Assembly: GCF_002909255.1 (NCBI RefSeq)
Contig: NZ_PIOB01000004.1
Coordinates: forward strand, 248,001-312,000
DNA: 64,000 nucleotides
Source of the DNA: Arenibacter hampyeongensis
Lineage (GTDB): Bacteria; Bacteroidota; Bacteroidia; Flavobacteriales; Flavobacteriaceae
Direction of reading: 5' to 3'
Below are positions 26,759 to 35,898 of this stretch, piece by piece. A program made the translations under genes and the position numbers. Numbering within the stretch: position 1 is the first letter of the stretch; the number at the start of each line of letters is the position of its first letter. The notes beneath the pieces were generated by a model, which made no database searches, was not told the origin of the DNA, and worked only from the letters and a program-made list of their open reading frames with translations.

Positions 26759-26837
26759 AAATCCCTTGGAAGGGAGTTGAAGTCAAAATTGCTAAGAATG
26801 CAACTTTATCCAACTTCTTTCCAAGGGATTTTTATTT
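26759..26837. terminator. Bidirectional terminator between convergent genes
   Basis: AAATCCCTTGGAA (26759-26771) pairs perfectly with TTCCAAGGGATTT (26819-26831). Inside, AGTTG (26775-26779) can pair with CAACT (26811-26815). A smaller G/C hairpin lies at about 26720-26736. Confidence 0.65.
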
Positions 26838-26843
26838 GTGGAA

Positions 26844-27296
26844 TTACAGATGTAGTTTTAATCCTTCGTGTGTAGCCTTGAACCCCAATTTTTCATAAAA
26901 CCTGATGGCGTCCGGTCGCTGCTTGTTCGAGGTTAATTGCACCAAGTGAACTCCTTTTTCCTTGGCTCTCCGAATAATCCATTGGAACATTTGTTTGCCA
27001 ATTCCCTTACCAGTTTGATCTTCCCTAACATGGACGTTCTCTACAAGACAACGAATGCCCCCAACATAGGTAAGGTACTGGATGAAACTCAATTGAAAGG
27101 TGGCTATAACTTCCCCTTCGGAATTCTCTATTACCCTAAGCTCCTGATTTTCGTCCCCATCAATACGATCAAATGCGCTGTAATACTCCTTAGGCAAAGG
27201 GTCTTGATACTTCTCCCGTAGCTTTCCCAAGGCATCATTGGCGATCATTTCTATTATTGCCGGTAGGTCTTCCCTGGTAGCGCTTCTAAAGGTCAT
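26844..27296 (-). CDS. GNAT-family N-acetyltransferase
   Basis: This 150-residue acetyl-CoA-dependent acyltransferase has motif A at VHVREDQTGKGIGKQMFQWI (about 90-109; R-x2-G-x-G pyrophosphate loop) and motif B at RFYEKLGFKATHEG near the end. The substrate is unknown. It starts 2 bp after the purL stop, so it is cotranscribed with purL. Confidence 0.9.
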   Translation of the reverse strand: MTFRSATREDLPAIIEMIANDALGKLREKYQDPLPKEYYSAFDRIDGDENQELRVIENSEGEVIATFQLSFIQYLTYVGGIRCLVENVHVREDQTGKGIGKQMFQWIIRRAKEKGVHLVQLTSNKQRPDAIRFYEKLGFKATHEGLKLHL

Positions 27297-27298
27297 GA

Positions 27299-30200
27299 TT
27301 ATCCATTATTCGCTTCCAGCCATTTCCTGGCATTTACAAATGCTTCCAGCCAAGGAGAAACCTCATCTTGTCTTTCTACGGGATAATGCGCCCAATTCCA
27401 TTGGAAGATGGAGCGCTCTATATGTGGCATTGTCACTAAATGTCGACCAGTGGCATCACATAGCATTGCTGTATTGAAATCGCTTCCGTTAGGATTTGCA
27501 GGATAACCCTCATAACCGTAGTGGGCTACTATATTGTAATTATCCTGGGCAAGGGGTAATTTAAATTTACCTTCTCCATGGGAAATCCATACCCCTAATT
27601 TAGTGCCTTCCATACTCGAAAGCATAACGGAGTTGTTCTTTTGAATAGCCACGGATGTAAATCCACTTTCGTGTTTGTGGGAATCATTATAGGTCATTTT
27701 TCCATGTTCATGATGCTCAGGATTGATCAATTCGAGTTCCATGAATAACTGGCAACCGTTACAAATACCAATGGAAAGGGTATCAGGTCTGGCAAAGAAT
27801 TTTTTTAGAGCGGTATTCGCTTTTTCGTTGTACTTAAAAGCACCTGCCCAACCTTTGGCACTTCCCAGAACGTCCGAGTTTGAGAAACCACCGACAGCCC
27901 CTATAAACTTAATATCCTCCAAGGTCTCCCTTCCGGAAATTAAGTCGGTCATATGAACATCCTTAACGTCAAAACCGGCAAGGTACATGGCATTGGCCAT
28001 TTCACGCTCGGAATTACTACCTTTTTCACGTAGAATCGCTGCTTTTGGACGTGAAGTCGCCTTAGTTGGTAGCTTGCCATCAAAATGTGCAGGGAATGTG
28101 TAAGTTAAGGGTTGGTTTTTATAATTACTATACCTTTCTTGGGCCAAATTATTGGCAGTTTGTCTTTTGTCAAGAAGGTATGAGGTTTTAAACCAGGTAT
28201 CACGCAAGGAGCTTATGTTCAAGCCCATTTCCATCCCTTGATTTTTAATGGTCAAGGTGGCTGTTGTACTTACCGATCCAATTTTGTGAAAATCAATTCC
28301 AGCTTCGTCCAAAACCTTTTCGATTGAAGTGTCTTTGGCCTGAAATACGATTCCAGCGTTTTCAGAAAACAATAATTTTATGGTATCTGATTCACCTATT
28401 GAAGTCAGGTCCAAAGTGGCACCTAAATCGAGGTCGGCAAAACATAGTTCCAAAAGAGTTGTAATCAGTCCGCCCGAAGCTACATCATGCCCAGCAAGTA
28501 CCTGTCCGTTGGTTATCAGACCTTGGAGCGTATTGAATACAGTTTTAAAATTATCCGCATCAAGTATTGTTGGGGCCTCATTGCCTATGGTATTCAAGAT
28601 TTGTGCAAATGAAGATCCTCCCAGTTTATAAGTGTCTTTGGAAAGATTAATGTAATATATATCGCCTCCATCTTTTTGTAAAACCGGTTCCACTACCTTG
28701 CCAATAGCCGTACAGTTTCCTGCAGCTGAAATGATAACGGTGCCGGGAGCTATAACTTCTGCATCTTTATAGCGTTGTTTCATGGATAGGGAATCTTTTC
28801 CCGTAGGAACATTGATTCCCAATGCAATGGCGAAATCCGAAATAGCCTCTACCGCCTCATACAGCCTTGCGTCCTCCCCGGGATTTTTACAGGGCCACAT
28901 CCAGTTGGCGGAGAGGGAAACTGAGTCCAAACCGTCTTTTAGGGGTGCCCATATTATATTTGTCAAGGCTTCCGCAATACTATTTTTGCTTCCCGCAGCA
29001 GGGTCTATAAGTCCAGAGATGGGGGAGTGGCCAATAGAAGTGGCTATTCCTTCCTTTCCTTTATAGTCCAATGCCATAACACCGCAATTGTTCAAAGGCA
29101 ACTGCAGAGGGCCAGCACATTGCTGTTTGGCCACCTTACCACCTACACAACGGTCCACCTTATTTGTTAGCCAGTCTTTAGAGGCTACAGCTTCCAATTG
29201 TAGGACTTGGTCCAAATAATCGTGAAAGTGTTCCAAAGAATAGGATGGGGCCGTATATTTTCTTTCTATGGTTGAATCGTTCATTACAGTTTTTGGAGAA
29301 CTCCCAAACATATCGGCCAACGCCAAGTCCATTGGACTTTCTCCAGTAGTTGCAGATTTGAAGGTAAACCGATTGTCGCCAGTAACATCACCAACCTCAT
29401 ACATCGGTGATCGTTCCCGATCCGCAATTCGGTGCAGCATATCCACATCCTTTTTCCCGATTACCAGTCCCATTCTTTCTTGGGATTCGTTCCCAATAGT
29501 TTCTTTGGCCGATAGGGTCGGGTCCCCAATAGGCAGTTTATCCAAGTCTATTTTCCCTCCTGTTTCTTCCACCAGTTCGGACAGACAGTTTAAATGTCCA
29601 CCTGCACCGTGATCGTGTATTGAAACAATAGGGTTATGATCACTTTCTACCATACCTCGAATGGCATTGGCAGCTCTTTTTTGCATCTCGGGATTAGATC
29701 GTTGAATGGCGTTGAGTTCTATAGTGGCCCCAAATTCGCCGGTGTCAGCACTGGATACTGCTGCGCCTCCCATACCAATCCGATAGTTGTCACCTCCAAG
29801 GATTACAATTTTATCACCGGTTTTTGGTATGTCTTTTAACGCCTGTTCCGCTTTGCCATAACCAATACCTCCGGCCTGCATAATCACTTTATCGTAACCC
29901 AACTTTCTGCCTTGTCCATTTGCTGAAGATTCAGCGGCCTCATCATGTTCAAAAGTAAGTACTGAACCGGCAATTAAAGGTTGCCCAAATTTGTTTCCAA
30001 AATCAGAAGCTCCGTTGGATGCTTTTATTAAAATATCCATTGGGGTCTGGTACAACCAGTTCCTTTCCTTCATGCCCTTTTCCCAAGGTCTGTTTTCCTC
30101 CAATCGGGAATAGGCGGTCATATAAACTGCCGTTCCGGCCAATGGCAAGGAACCCTTTCCTCCTGCCAATCGGTCCCTGATTTCACCTCCAGCCCCTGTT

Positions 30201-30985
30201 GCCGCACCATTAAAGGGTTCAACTGTAGTTGGGAAGTTATGGGTTTCCGCTTTTAGGGATATTACAGATTCAAAAGATTTTTCCTCGTAATAATCGGGCT
30301 TGTCAGCACTTTTGGGTGCAAACTGAACTACCTTTGGTCCTTTAATAAAGGCTACATTATCCTTATAGGCAGAGACTATGCCCCCAGGGTGCTCTTGGGA
30401 TGTTTTTTTTATAAGTTTAAACAGCGATGATGGTTTCTCCAATCCATCGATTACAAAGGTGCCGTTGAATATTTTGTGCCTGCAGTGCTCTGAATTTACT
30501 TGGCTAAAACCAAATACTTCCGAATCCGTAAGTTTACGACCTATTTTTTGAGATACTTGTTGTAAATAGGTTACTTCTTCTTCGCTTAAGGCCAATCCTT
30601 CCTGTTCATTGTATTTGGCAATATCCTCAATTTTTAAAATAGGGGCGGGCATCACATCAATCTTAAAAATCTCCTGGGATAGGCGATTGTATTTTTGTGA
30701 AAGCATTGGGTCAAAGTCTTTGTCATCTTTGTCCACCGCCATAAATTCTTCAATTCTTATAATTCCTGAAATACCCATATTTTGGGTTATTTCTGTAGCA
30801 TTTGTGCTCCATGGAGTAATCATGGCCGCTCTGGGACCAACAAAAAAGGCGTCAATTGACGCCGCGTTTAACCTAGGCTGGTTACCAAATAACCATGTAA
30901 GTTTTAAGTTATCTTCCTGGGGTAGGTCGCTTTTGGTCTGTACCGCAAATATCTTAGTGCTAAGGTCTCCAAAGAAATGAATCAT
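27299..30985 (-). CDS. purL: Phosphoribosylformylglycinamidine synthase, single-chain
   Basis: This 1228-residue enzyme performs the fourth step of purine synthesis, using ATP and glutamine to convert FGAR to FGAM. The FGAM synthase domains occupy about 1-930, including SEHCRHKIFNGTF near residue 165, the ATP-site AETHNFPTTVEPFNGAATGA and a second half with HDVASGGL. The C-terminal class I glutaminase (about 960-1228) has nucleophile Cys in SIGICNGCQLFMEL. This is the large PurL found in Proteobacteria and Bacteroidota, with no separate purS/purQ. A GNAT gene follows on the same transcript. Confidence 0.97.
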   Translation of the reverse strand: MIHFFGDLSTKIFAVQTKSDLPQEDNLKLTWLFGNQPRLNAASIDAFFVGPRAAMITPWSTNATEITQNMGISGIIRIEEFMAVDKDDKDFDPMLSQKYNRLSQEIFKIDVMPAPILKIEDIAKYNEQEGLALSEEEVTYLQQVSQKIGRKLTDSEVFGFSQVNSEHCRHKIFNGTFVIDGLEKPSSLFKLIKKTSQEHPGGIVSAYKDNVAFIKGPKVVQFAPKSADKPDYYEEKSFESVISLKAETHNFPTTVEPFNGAATGAGGEIRDRLAGGKGSLPLAGTAVYMTAYSRLEENRPWEKGMKERNWLYQTPMDILIKASNGASDFGNKFGQPLIAGSVLTFEHDEAAESSANGQGRKLGYDKVIMQAGGIGYGKAEQALKDIPKTGDKIVILGGDNYRIGMGGAAVSSADTGEFGATIELNAIQRSNPEMQKRAANAIRGMVESDHNPIVSIHDHGAGGHLNCLSELVEETGGKIDLDKLPIGDPTLSAKETIGNESQERMGLVIGKKDVDMLHRIADRERSPMYEVGDVTGDNRFTFKSATTGESPMDLALADMFGSSPKTVMNDSTIERKYTAPSYSLEHFHDYLDQVLQLEAVASKDWLTNKVDRCVGGKVAKQQCAGPLQLPLNNCGVMALDYKGKEGIATSIGHSPISGLIDPAAGSKNSIAEALTNIIWAPLKDGLDSVSLSANWMWPCKNPGEDARLYEAVEAISDFAIALGINVPTGKDSLSMKQRYKDAEVIAPGTVIISAAGNCTAIGKVVEPVLQKDGGDIYYINLSKDTYKLGGSSFAQILNTIGNEAPTILDADNFKTVFNTLQGLITNGQVLAGHDVASGGLITTLLELCFADLDLGATLDLTSIGESDTIKLLFSENAGIVFQAKDTSIEKVLDEAGIDFHKIGSVSTTATLTIKNQGMEMGLNISSLRDTWFKTSYLLDKRQTANNLAQERYSNYKNQPLTYTFPAHFDGKLPTKATSRPKAAILREKGSNSEREMANAMYLAGFDVKDVHMTDLISGRETLEDIKFIGAVGGFSNSDVLGSAKGWAGAFKYNEKANTALKKFFARPDTLSIGICNGCQLFMELELINPEHHEHGKMTYNDSHKHESGFTSVAIQKNNSVMLSSMEGTKLGVWISHGEGKFKLPLAQDNYNIVAHYGYEGYPANPNGSDFNTAMLCDATGRHLVTMPHIERSIFQWNWAHYPVERQDEVSPWLEAFVNARKWLEANNG

Positions 30986-31128
30986 CTAATATGTAAATTG
31001 AAATGGATTAGAAAGCTGCAAATTTACGGTTTTAATGTGTAATTTTTCAGTAGAATAGTTAACAGTTTTAGAGGACAATTGTTAATTTCTAAGCAGGGAT
31101 CATTCGGTAATGCTGAACAGCTCAATTT

Positions 31129-31995
31129 TTATTTGGGCTCTATGTGGATCAAAACATGACCGATATTGGGTATATCGGTACGAAGTCTATCCTTCAACTT
31201 ATGGGACAGGTCATGTCCTTCTTTTACTGAAATACTTCCGTTTACCGAGGCATGTAAGTCTACGTGATATTTTGTGCCAGCTTTTCTGATAAAACATTTT
31301 TCTGTTCCTAAAATGCCCTCAACTTTCAAGGAAACTTGACGAATTTCCTCAATGAGGTCATCATATAGATGTTCGTCCATTATTTCACCAAGTGCAGGTC
31401 TAAAGATTAGATAGCCATTATAAAAAATGAAAAAGGCGGCGGCCAATGCAGCCCAATCATCCGCAGTTTCATAACCTTTGCCGAAAATCAAGGCTATTGA
31501 TATCCCAATAAATGCCATAACAGATGTAATGGCATCACTTCTATGATGCCAGGCATCTGCCTTTAGAGAGGAACTGTTGGTTTGGATACTTTTTTTTAAT
31601 ACTACCCTATACGAAATTTCCTTCCATAGAATAATAGCCCCCAAGACCAATAAAGTCCAGGGTTTTGGTGTTTTGTGAGGGGTTAATATGTTTATAATGC
31701 TTTCATAGACTATTATTGTAGCGGAGGTAATTAAAAAACCTACCACCAAAAAAGTAATCAAGGGTTCAATTTTACCATGACCGTATGGATGGTTTTCATC
31801 TGCGGGTCTCTTTGCATATTTAAGTCCAAACAAAACCAATAGCGAGGAAAATATATCCGTAGTGGATTCAATGGCATCTGCGATCAAAGCAAAGGAATTG
31901 CCAAAAAAACCAGCAAGGCCTTTAATTATTGCCAAAACAATATTCCCAGCAATACTGAAATATGTGGTTCTTATGGCCGACTCCTCGTTGTTCAT
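31129..31995 (-). CDS. Cation diffusion facilitator transporter
   Basis: From the ATG at 31993-31995 the protein has 288 residues. It is a CDF/ZitB-FieF-like divalent-metal/proton antiporter. The metal-site pairs are in ADAIESTTD (TM2) and ADAWHHRSD (TM5), with about six membrane helices. A cytosolic ferredoxin-like domain (about 200-288) contains HVDLHASV and HIEPK. The 23-residue extension to 32064 is hydrophobic but atypical for the family and was left out. It is divergent from an acyl-CoA dehydrogenase, with an 11-bp inverted repeat in the shared gap. Confidence 0.92.
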   Translation of the reverse strand: MNNEESAIRTTYFSIAGNIVLAIIKGLAGFFGNSFALIADAIESTTDIFSSLLVLFGLKYAKRPADENHPYGHGKIEPLITFLVVGFLITSATIIVYESIINILTPHKTPKPWTLLVLGAIILWKEISYRVVLKKSIQTNSSSLKADAWHHRSDAITSVMAFIGISIALIFGKGYETADDWAALAAAFFIFYNGYLIFRPALGEIMDEHLYDDLIEEIRQVSLKVEGILGTEKCFIRKAGTKYHVDLHASVNGSISVKEGHDLSHKLKDRLRTDIPNIGHVLIHIEPK

Positions 31996-32099
31996 GCTAT
32001 TCTTAAACTGGATAAAAATTAAAGGTAATAAACTTATGCAGCTTTTTTTGGGAGACGAATCCATAATTGTATTTTACTTATATTATAGGCTAGGCCACC

Positions 32100-32161
32100 T
32101 AGATTACAATACTTTCATTTTTCTTTAGAAGAGTAAATTGTATATTACACATTGTAATCTA
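32100..32161. promoter_or_regulatory. 11-bp perfect inverted repeat in a divergent promoter region
   Basis: TAGATTACAAT (32100-32110) and ATTGTAATCTA (32151-32161) are exact reverse complements separated by 40 bp. The right arm also overlaps a local palindrome ATTACA-cat-TGTAAT (32144-32158). It lies 25 bp upstream of the + strand acyl-CoA dehydrogenase start. A dimeric regulator site or looping pair is possible. Confidence 0.45.
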
Positions 32162-32186
32162 TACTAACCAAGTTAATTATTTTACC

Positions 32187-33998
32187 ATGGCAAAAGAATA
32201 TGTAGATATCGCGACTTTAAAATATTTGTTATACGAAGTCCATGAGGTGGAGGAACTGCTCTCATCCGAACGATACCAAGATTACGACAAAGGTTCCTTG
32301 GATCTTTTTATAAATTCTATAAAGGAGTTTTCCGATCGTGAATTATTTCCTTACTTCAAGGAGATGGATGAAACACCGGCAATTTATAAGGATGGCACCA
32401 TTATGGTACATAAGCAGGTAGATGTAATGATGAAAAAAGGTGGGGATATGGGAATTATAGCTGGTCCTTTTGATTATGGGGTTGGAGGTTTGCAGTTGCC
32501 ATTTGTAATACATACGGCCTCGGCCTATATACAGGAAGCAGCCAACAACCATCTACCAGGATATGCGGGTTTAACCCAAGGGGCGGCAGAATTAATAGTT
32601 CATTTTGCCGATGATGCCCTCAAGGAAACCTATGTCCCTAAAATGCTGTCCGGCGCCTGGGGCGGGACCATGTGCCTTACCGAACCCCAGGCAGGAAGCT
32701 CTTTATCGGATATAACTTCCAAAGCAACTCCAACAGAAGAAGATTATTATAAGATATCCGGACAAAAAATATTCATTTCAGGTGGTGATCATCAATATGC
32801 TGAAAACATAGTACATCTTCTGTTGGCCAGAATAGAAGGTGCGCCTTCGGGAACCAAGGGCATATCCTTATTTGTAGTACCAAAATTTAGGGTCGCAGCC
32901 GATGGTAGTTTAACAAAGAACGATGTGGTGACGGTAGCCGATTTTCAAAAAATGGGACAGCGGGGATATTCCACTACACATCTGGGATTTGGTGATAACG
33001 ACGATTGTCAGGGATGGTTGGTAGGCAAGGCCCATAAGGGTTTAAAATATATGTTCTTAATGATGAACAGTGCCAGGATCAGTGTTGGGCGAGGGGGTGC
33101 CGCAATTAGTATGGCCGCCTATCAAGCTTCATTGGAGTATGCCAATGAGCGGCCACAAGGACGAAAACTATCCAGTGACGGTAAAAAAGATCCCGATGAA
33201 AAACCTTGTTTAATAATTGAGCATCCAGATGTAAGGCGCATGCTTTTGTTACAAAAAGCGATTGCCGAAGGGTCATTGAGTTTGGTATTGTTGGCCGCCA
33301 AATATTATGATATTATACAATCCACTAAAAATCTTGAAGAAAAGGAAAAGTACGGTCTATTGTTGGAAATGGTCATTCCTATTGTAAAAACTTATCCTAC
33401 AGAGGCTGGTTCCATAGCAGTAAGCAATGGGATGCAAGTATTGGGCGGATATGGTTTCTGTTCCGATTTTATTCTACAGCAATACTATAGAGATATCCGA
33501 ATATTTAGTATTTACGAGGGTACCACGGGAATACAATCCCAGGATTTATTGGGAAGGAAAGTTCCCATGGACAATGGAAAGGCTTTGGAATTATTATTAA
33601 CTGAGATATTGAATACTATAACAGTGGCGTTGGAGTATGAAGAATTGCGTTCCTCGGCAAAAATATTGGGCGGCAAGATTAAATTGACAAAAGAGGTTTT
33701 GGATTTCTTAATGCCTTTTGCCAAAAAAGGTAACTACGAGCGTTATTTATCCGATGCAAATTTGTTTATGGAATATTTAAGCCACGTCGTTTTAGGTTGG
33801 TTATGGCTGGATATTGCGGTGCATGCACAACGAAATCTGAAGGAAGGGGGGCAAACCCATTCCAAAGCCTTCTATGAGAGCAAGGTCCACACTATGAAAT
33901 TCTATTTCAAATACGAGTTGCCCAAAACGGGCAGCTTGGCGGAATCTTTGATGCATCCGGATGTGCTTACCATAAAATCCAAGAAAGAGGTCTTTTAA
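32187..33998 (+). CDS. Acyl-CoA dehydrogenase, DmdC-like 600-residue type
   Basis: This 603-residue protein has the ACAD signatures GTMCLTEPQAGSSLSDITSK (about 155-174) and SGQKIFISGGDH, and the C-terminal-domain motif IFSIYEGTTGIQSQDLLGRK near residue 440. An extra C-terminal region ends at about 600. This architecture is that of the DmdC/AcdA group that includes 3-methylmercaptopropionyl-CoA dehydrogenase. Without other DMSP-demethylation genes nearby the substrate cannot be fixed. It is not part of the fad operon and is divergent from a metal transporter. Confidence 0.88.
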   Translation: MAKEYVDIATLKYLLYEVHEVEELLSSERYQDYDKGSLDLFINSIKEFSDRELFPYFKEMDETPAIYKDGTIMVHKQVDVMMKKGGDMGIIAGPFDYGVGGLQLPFVIHTASAYIQEAANNHLPGYAGLTQGAAELIVHFADDALKETYVPKMLSGAWGGTMCLTEPQAGSSLSDITSKATPTEEDYYKISGQKIFISGGDHQYAENIVHLLLARIEGAPSGTKGISLFVVPKFRVAADGSLTKNDVVTVADFQKMGQRGYSTTHLGFGDNDDCQGWLVGKAHKGLKYMFLMMNSARISVGRGGAAISMAAYQASLEYANERPQGRKLSSDGKKDPDEKPCLIIEHPDVRRMLLLQKAIAEGSLSLVLLAAKYYDIIQSTKNLEEKEKYGLLLEMVIPIVKTYPTEAGSIAVSNGMQVLGGYGFCSDFILQQYYRDIRIFSIYEGTTGIQSQDLLGRKVPMDNGKALELLLTEILNTITVALEYEELRSSAKILGGKIKLTKEVLDFLMPFAKKGNYERYLSDANLFMEYLSHVVLGWLWLDIAVHAQRNLKEGGQTHSKAFYESKVHTMKFYFKYELPKTGSLAESLMHPDVLTIKSKKEVF

Positions 33999-34038
33999 GA
34001 ACTATTTTATGGCGCAATGAAGTAGGGTAAATCATGGG

Positions 34039-34094
34039 TTGATTGTTTTATATACAAACAGTGTTGAAAATCACGGTTTAAATAAAACAATCAA
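34039..34094 (+). promoter_or_regulatory. 13-bp perfect inverted repeat abutting a start codon
   Basis: TTGATTGTTTTAT (34039-34051) and ATAAAACAATCAA (34082-34094) are exact reverse complements with a 30-bp spacer. The right arm ends 3 bp before the ATG at 34098. In RNA it would place the translation start at the foot of an A/U-rich stem; in DNA it could be an operator. Confidence 0.5.
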
Positions 34095-34097
34095 GTT

Positions 34098-34538
34098 ATG
34101 AAAAGATTACAATTTTTAGGTTTGGCAGTCATGCTTTTTACCGCCGCAGGAACAATAGCACAGGAAGTAGAACCTACTGAACAGGAAAAACTTTCCTACT
34201 ATGAACAAAGGGCCAAGGAAGATGCCAAATTTGAGCAATCACAGGAATTGGCTGAACAAGAGGAAGAGGAATTCTGGGAATCACAAAAGGAATATGAAAG
34301 GCGATTAAAAAAAAGGGATAAGAAGGCTCATAGGGCTTATATGAAAGGTAAAAGGGATGCCTATGCAGAACATAGAGATCATTGCGATGCCCATTGTCAC
34401 CACAGTCAGTATTATCATAGCCATGCCACTTTCTACTATACCCATAACGATTCCTATCGCTATAATAGTTATCCTAGGAGAACTACGATAAGGACTGGAA
34501 TTGGTGTCAGTGCACCCAGCGTTAGAATAGGATTATAA
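34098..34538 (+). CDS. Secreted highly charged protein with His/Cys-rich segment
   Basis: This 146-residue protein has a signal peptide (hydrophobic 7-19, cut near AQE). A Glu/Lys-rich helical stretch (about 25-85) carries many EE and RR/KK pairs. It is followed by HRDHCDAHCHHSQYYHSH (about 97-114), which looks metal-binding, and a Tyr/Arg-rich tail. No family is recognised. The His/Cys cluster suggests periplasmic metal binding, an inference only. A perfect 18-bp terminator follows and an unusual inverted repeat precedes the start. Confidence 0.78.
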   Translation: MKRLQFLGLAVMLFTAAGTIAQEVEPTEQEKLSYYEQRAKEDAKFEQSQELAEQEEEEFWESQKEYERRLKKRDKKAHRAYMKGKRDAYAEHRDHCDAHCHHSQYYHSHATFYYTHNDSYRYNSYPRRTTIRTGIGVSAPSVRIGL

Positions 34539-34550
34539 GATATAAAATGT

Positions 34551-34590
34551 AAAAAGAGGCTGTCAATTAGAATTGACAGCCTCTTTTTGT
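34551..34590. terminator. Strong bidirectional terminator
   Basis: AAAAAGAGGCTGTCAATT (34551-34568) pairs perfectly over 18 bp with 34571-34588, with a 2-base loop. It lies between two convergent genes. Confidence 0.88.
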
Positions 34591-34609
34591 GTGTATGTAA
34601 ATTTAACTA

Positions 34610-35827
34610 CTAAGCTGGGTTTTTCTCCAACAATGCCATGTAAAAACCATCAAAACCAGTTTTGCATGCATAAATATTGTCATCCTTGATCAAATTGAAA
34701 TCTTTACCGGCTTCCGAGCCTAGGAATTTTTTCACTTGCTGTATATTTTCCTGTGGCAATATGGAACAGGTGGCATAAACCAACTTGCCACCAGGTTTAA
34801 CAATGCGACTGTAATCCTGAAGTATTTGTTGTTGGGTAACCATGATTTTATCTAAAAAATCTGGTTGTAGTTTCCATTTGGCATCCGGGTTTCTTTTTAG
34901 GACCCCCAATCCAGTACAGGGTGCATCTATTAGAACCCTATCAGCCGTGTCGTATAACTTTTTAATGACTTTGGTAGATTCTATGGTTCTTGTTTCCACG
35001 TTATGGGCACCGTCTCGTTTGGCCCTTCGCTTTAGTTCTTTTAGCTTGTTACCGTAGATGTCCAAGGCGATCAGCTGGCCTTTATTTTCCATGAGTGCTG
35101 CTAAATGCAAGGTTTTTCCTCCAGCTCCGGCACAGGTGTCTACAACACGTTGGCCAGGCTTAACATCTAAATAGGGAGCTACCAATTGGGAAGAGGCGTC
35201 TTGTACCTCGAACCAGCCATTTTTAAAGGCTTCGGTTATAAATACATTAGAACGCTCCTTTAGGCGTAAGGCGTCCGGATATCCTTTTATGGATTCTGTC
35301 TCCACTCCGACTTCGTGGAGAACACTACTTAAACTATCCTTGGTTGTTTTTAAGGTATTTACCCTAAGGATTACTTCTGCCTGTTCATTTAGGGCATGAA
35401 TTTCTTTGGTCCATAATGCCTCTCCCAGTGATTTGGCACAAAGCTCGTCCATCCAATCAGGAACAGATTCCTTATATTTTCGGATTTTGGACAGTTCATC
35501 AAATTTTCCTTTGATTCTTCTTTCAGGCGTAGGTTCCAACTGTTTCCAATCCGGTAGTTTTATACCTTTGAGAACGGCCCAAACGGCAAACATTCTAAAT
35601 AGGTTAGGCCTACTATAAGGTGCCTTAACTTCGGCAATCTCCGCATATAATCGCTTCCAGCGTACCATTTCATAAGTGGTTTCTGCAATAAAACCTCTAT
35701 CGCGGGCACCCCAACGCTTGTCGTATTTTAATACTTTTTCTACTACTTTATCTGCATATTCCCCTTCATTAAATATATAATTTAAGGCATCAACAACCGC
35801 AAACACTAGATTTCTATGTAATCGCAT
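34610..35827 (-). CDS. RsmB/NOP-family RNA (cytosine-C5) methyltransferase
   Basis: This 405-residue SAM-dependent methyltransferase has motif I VVDTCAGAGGKTLHLAAL (about 233-250), motif IV DAPCTGLGVLKRNPD with one catalytic Cys and motif VI YATCSILPQEN with the second Cys, the paired-Cys signature of m5C RNA methyltransferases. An N-terminal helical domain of NusB/RsmB kind precedes it. The rRNA position cannot be told from sequence. It is a single gene. Confidence 0.92.
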   Translation of the reverse strand: MRLHRNLVFAVVDALNYIFNEGEYADKVVEKVLKYDKRWGARDRGFIAETTYEMVRWKRLYAEIAEVKAPYSRPNLFRMFAVWAVLKGIKLPDWKQLEPTPERRIKGKFDELSKIRKYKESVPDWMDELCAKSLGEALWTKEIHALNEQAEVILRVNTLKTTKDSLSSVLHEVGVETESIKGYPDALRLKERSNVFITEAFKNGWFEVQDASSQLVAPYLDVKPGQRVVDTCAGAGGKTLHLAALMENKGQLIALDIYGNKLKELKRRAKRDGAHNVETRTIESTKVIKKLYDTADRVLIDAPCTGLGVLKRNPDAKWKLQPDFLDKIMVTQQQILQDYSRIVKPGGKLVYATCSILPQENIQQVKKFLGSEAGKDFNLIKDDNIYACKTGFDGFYMALLEKNPA

Positions 35828-35898
35828 TTTAAAAAATTAAGATTGCAAAGGTATTGTATTAGAACCTATTCCTATTATTTTTGGGGAAAATTATAAGC

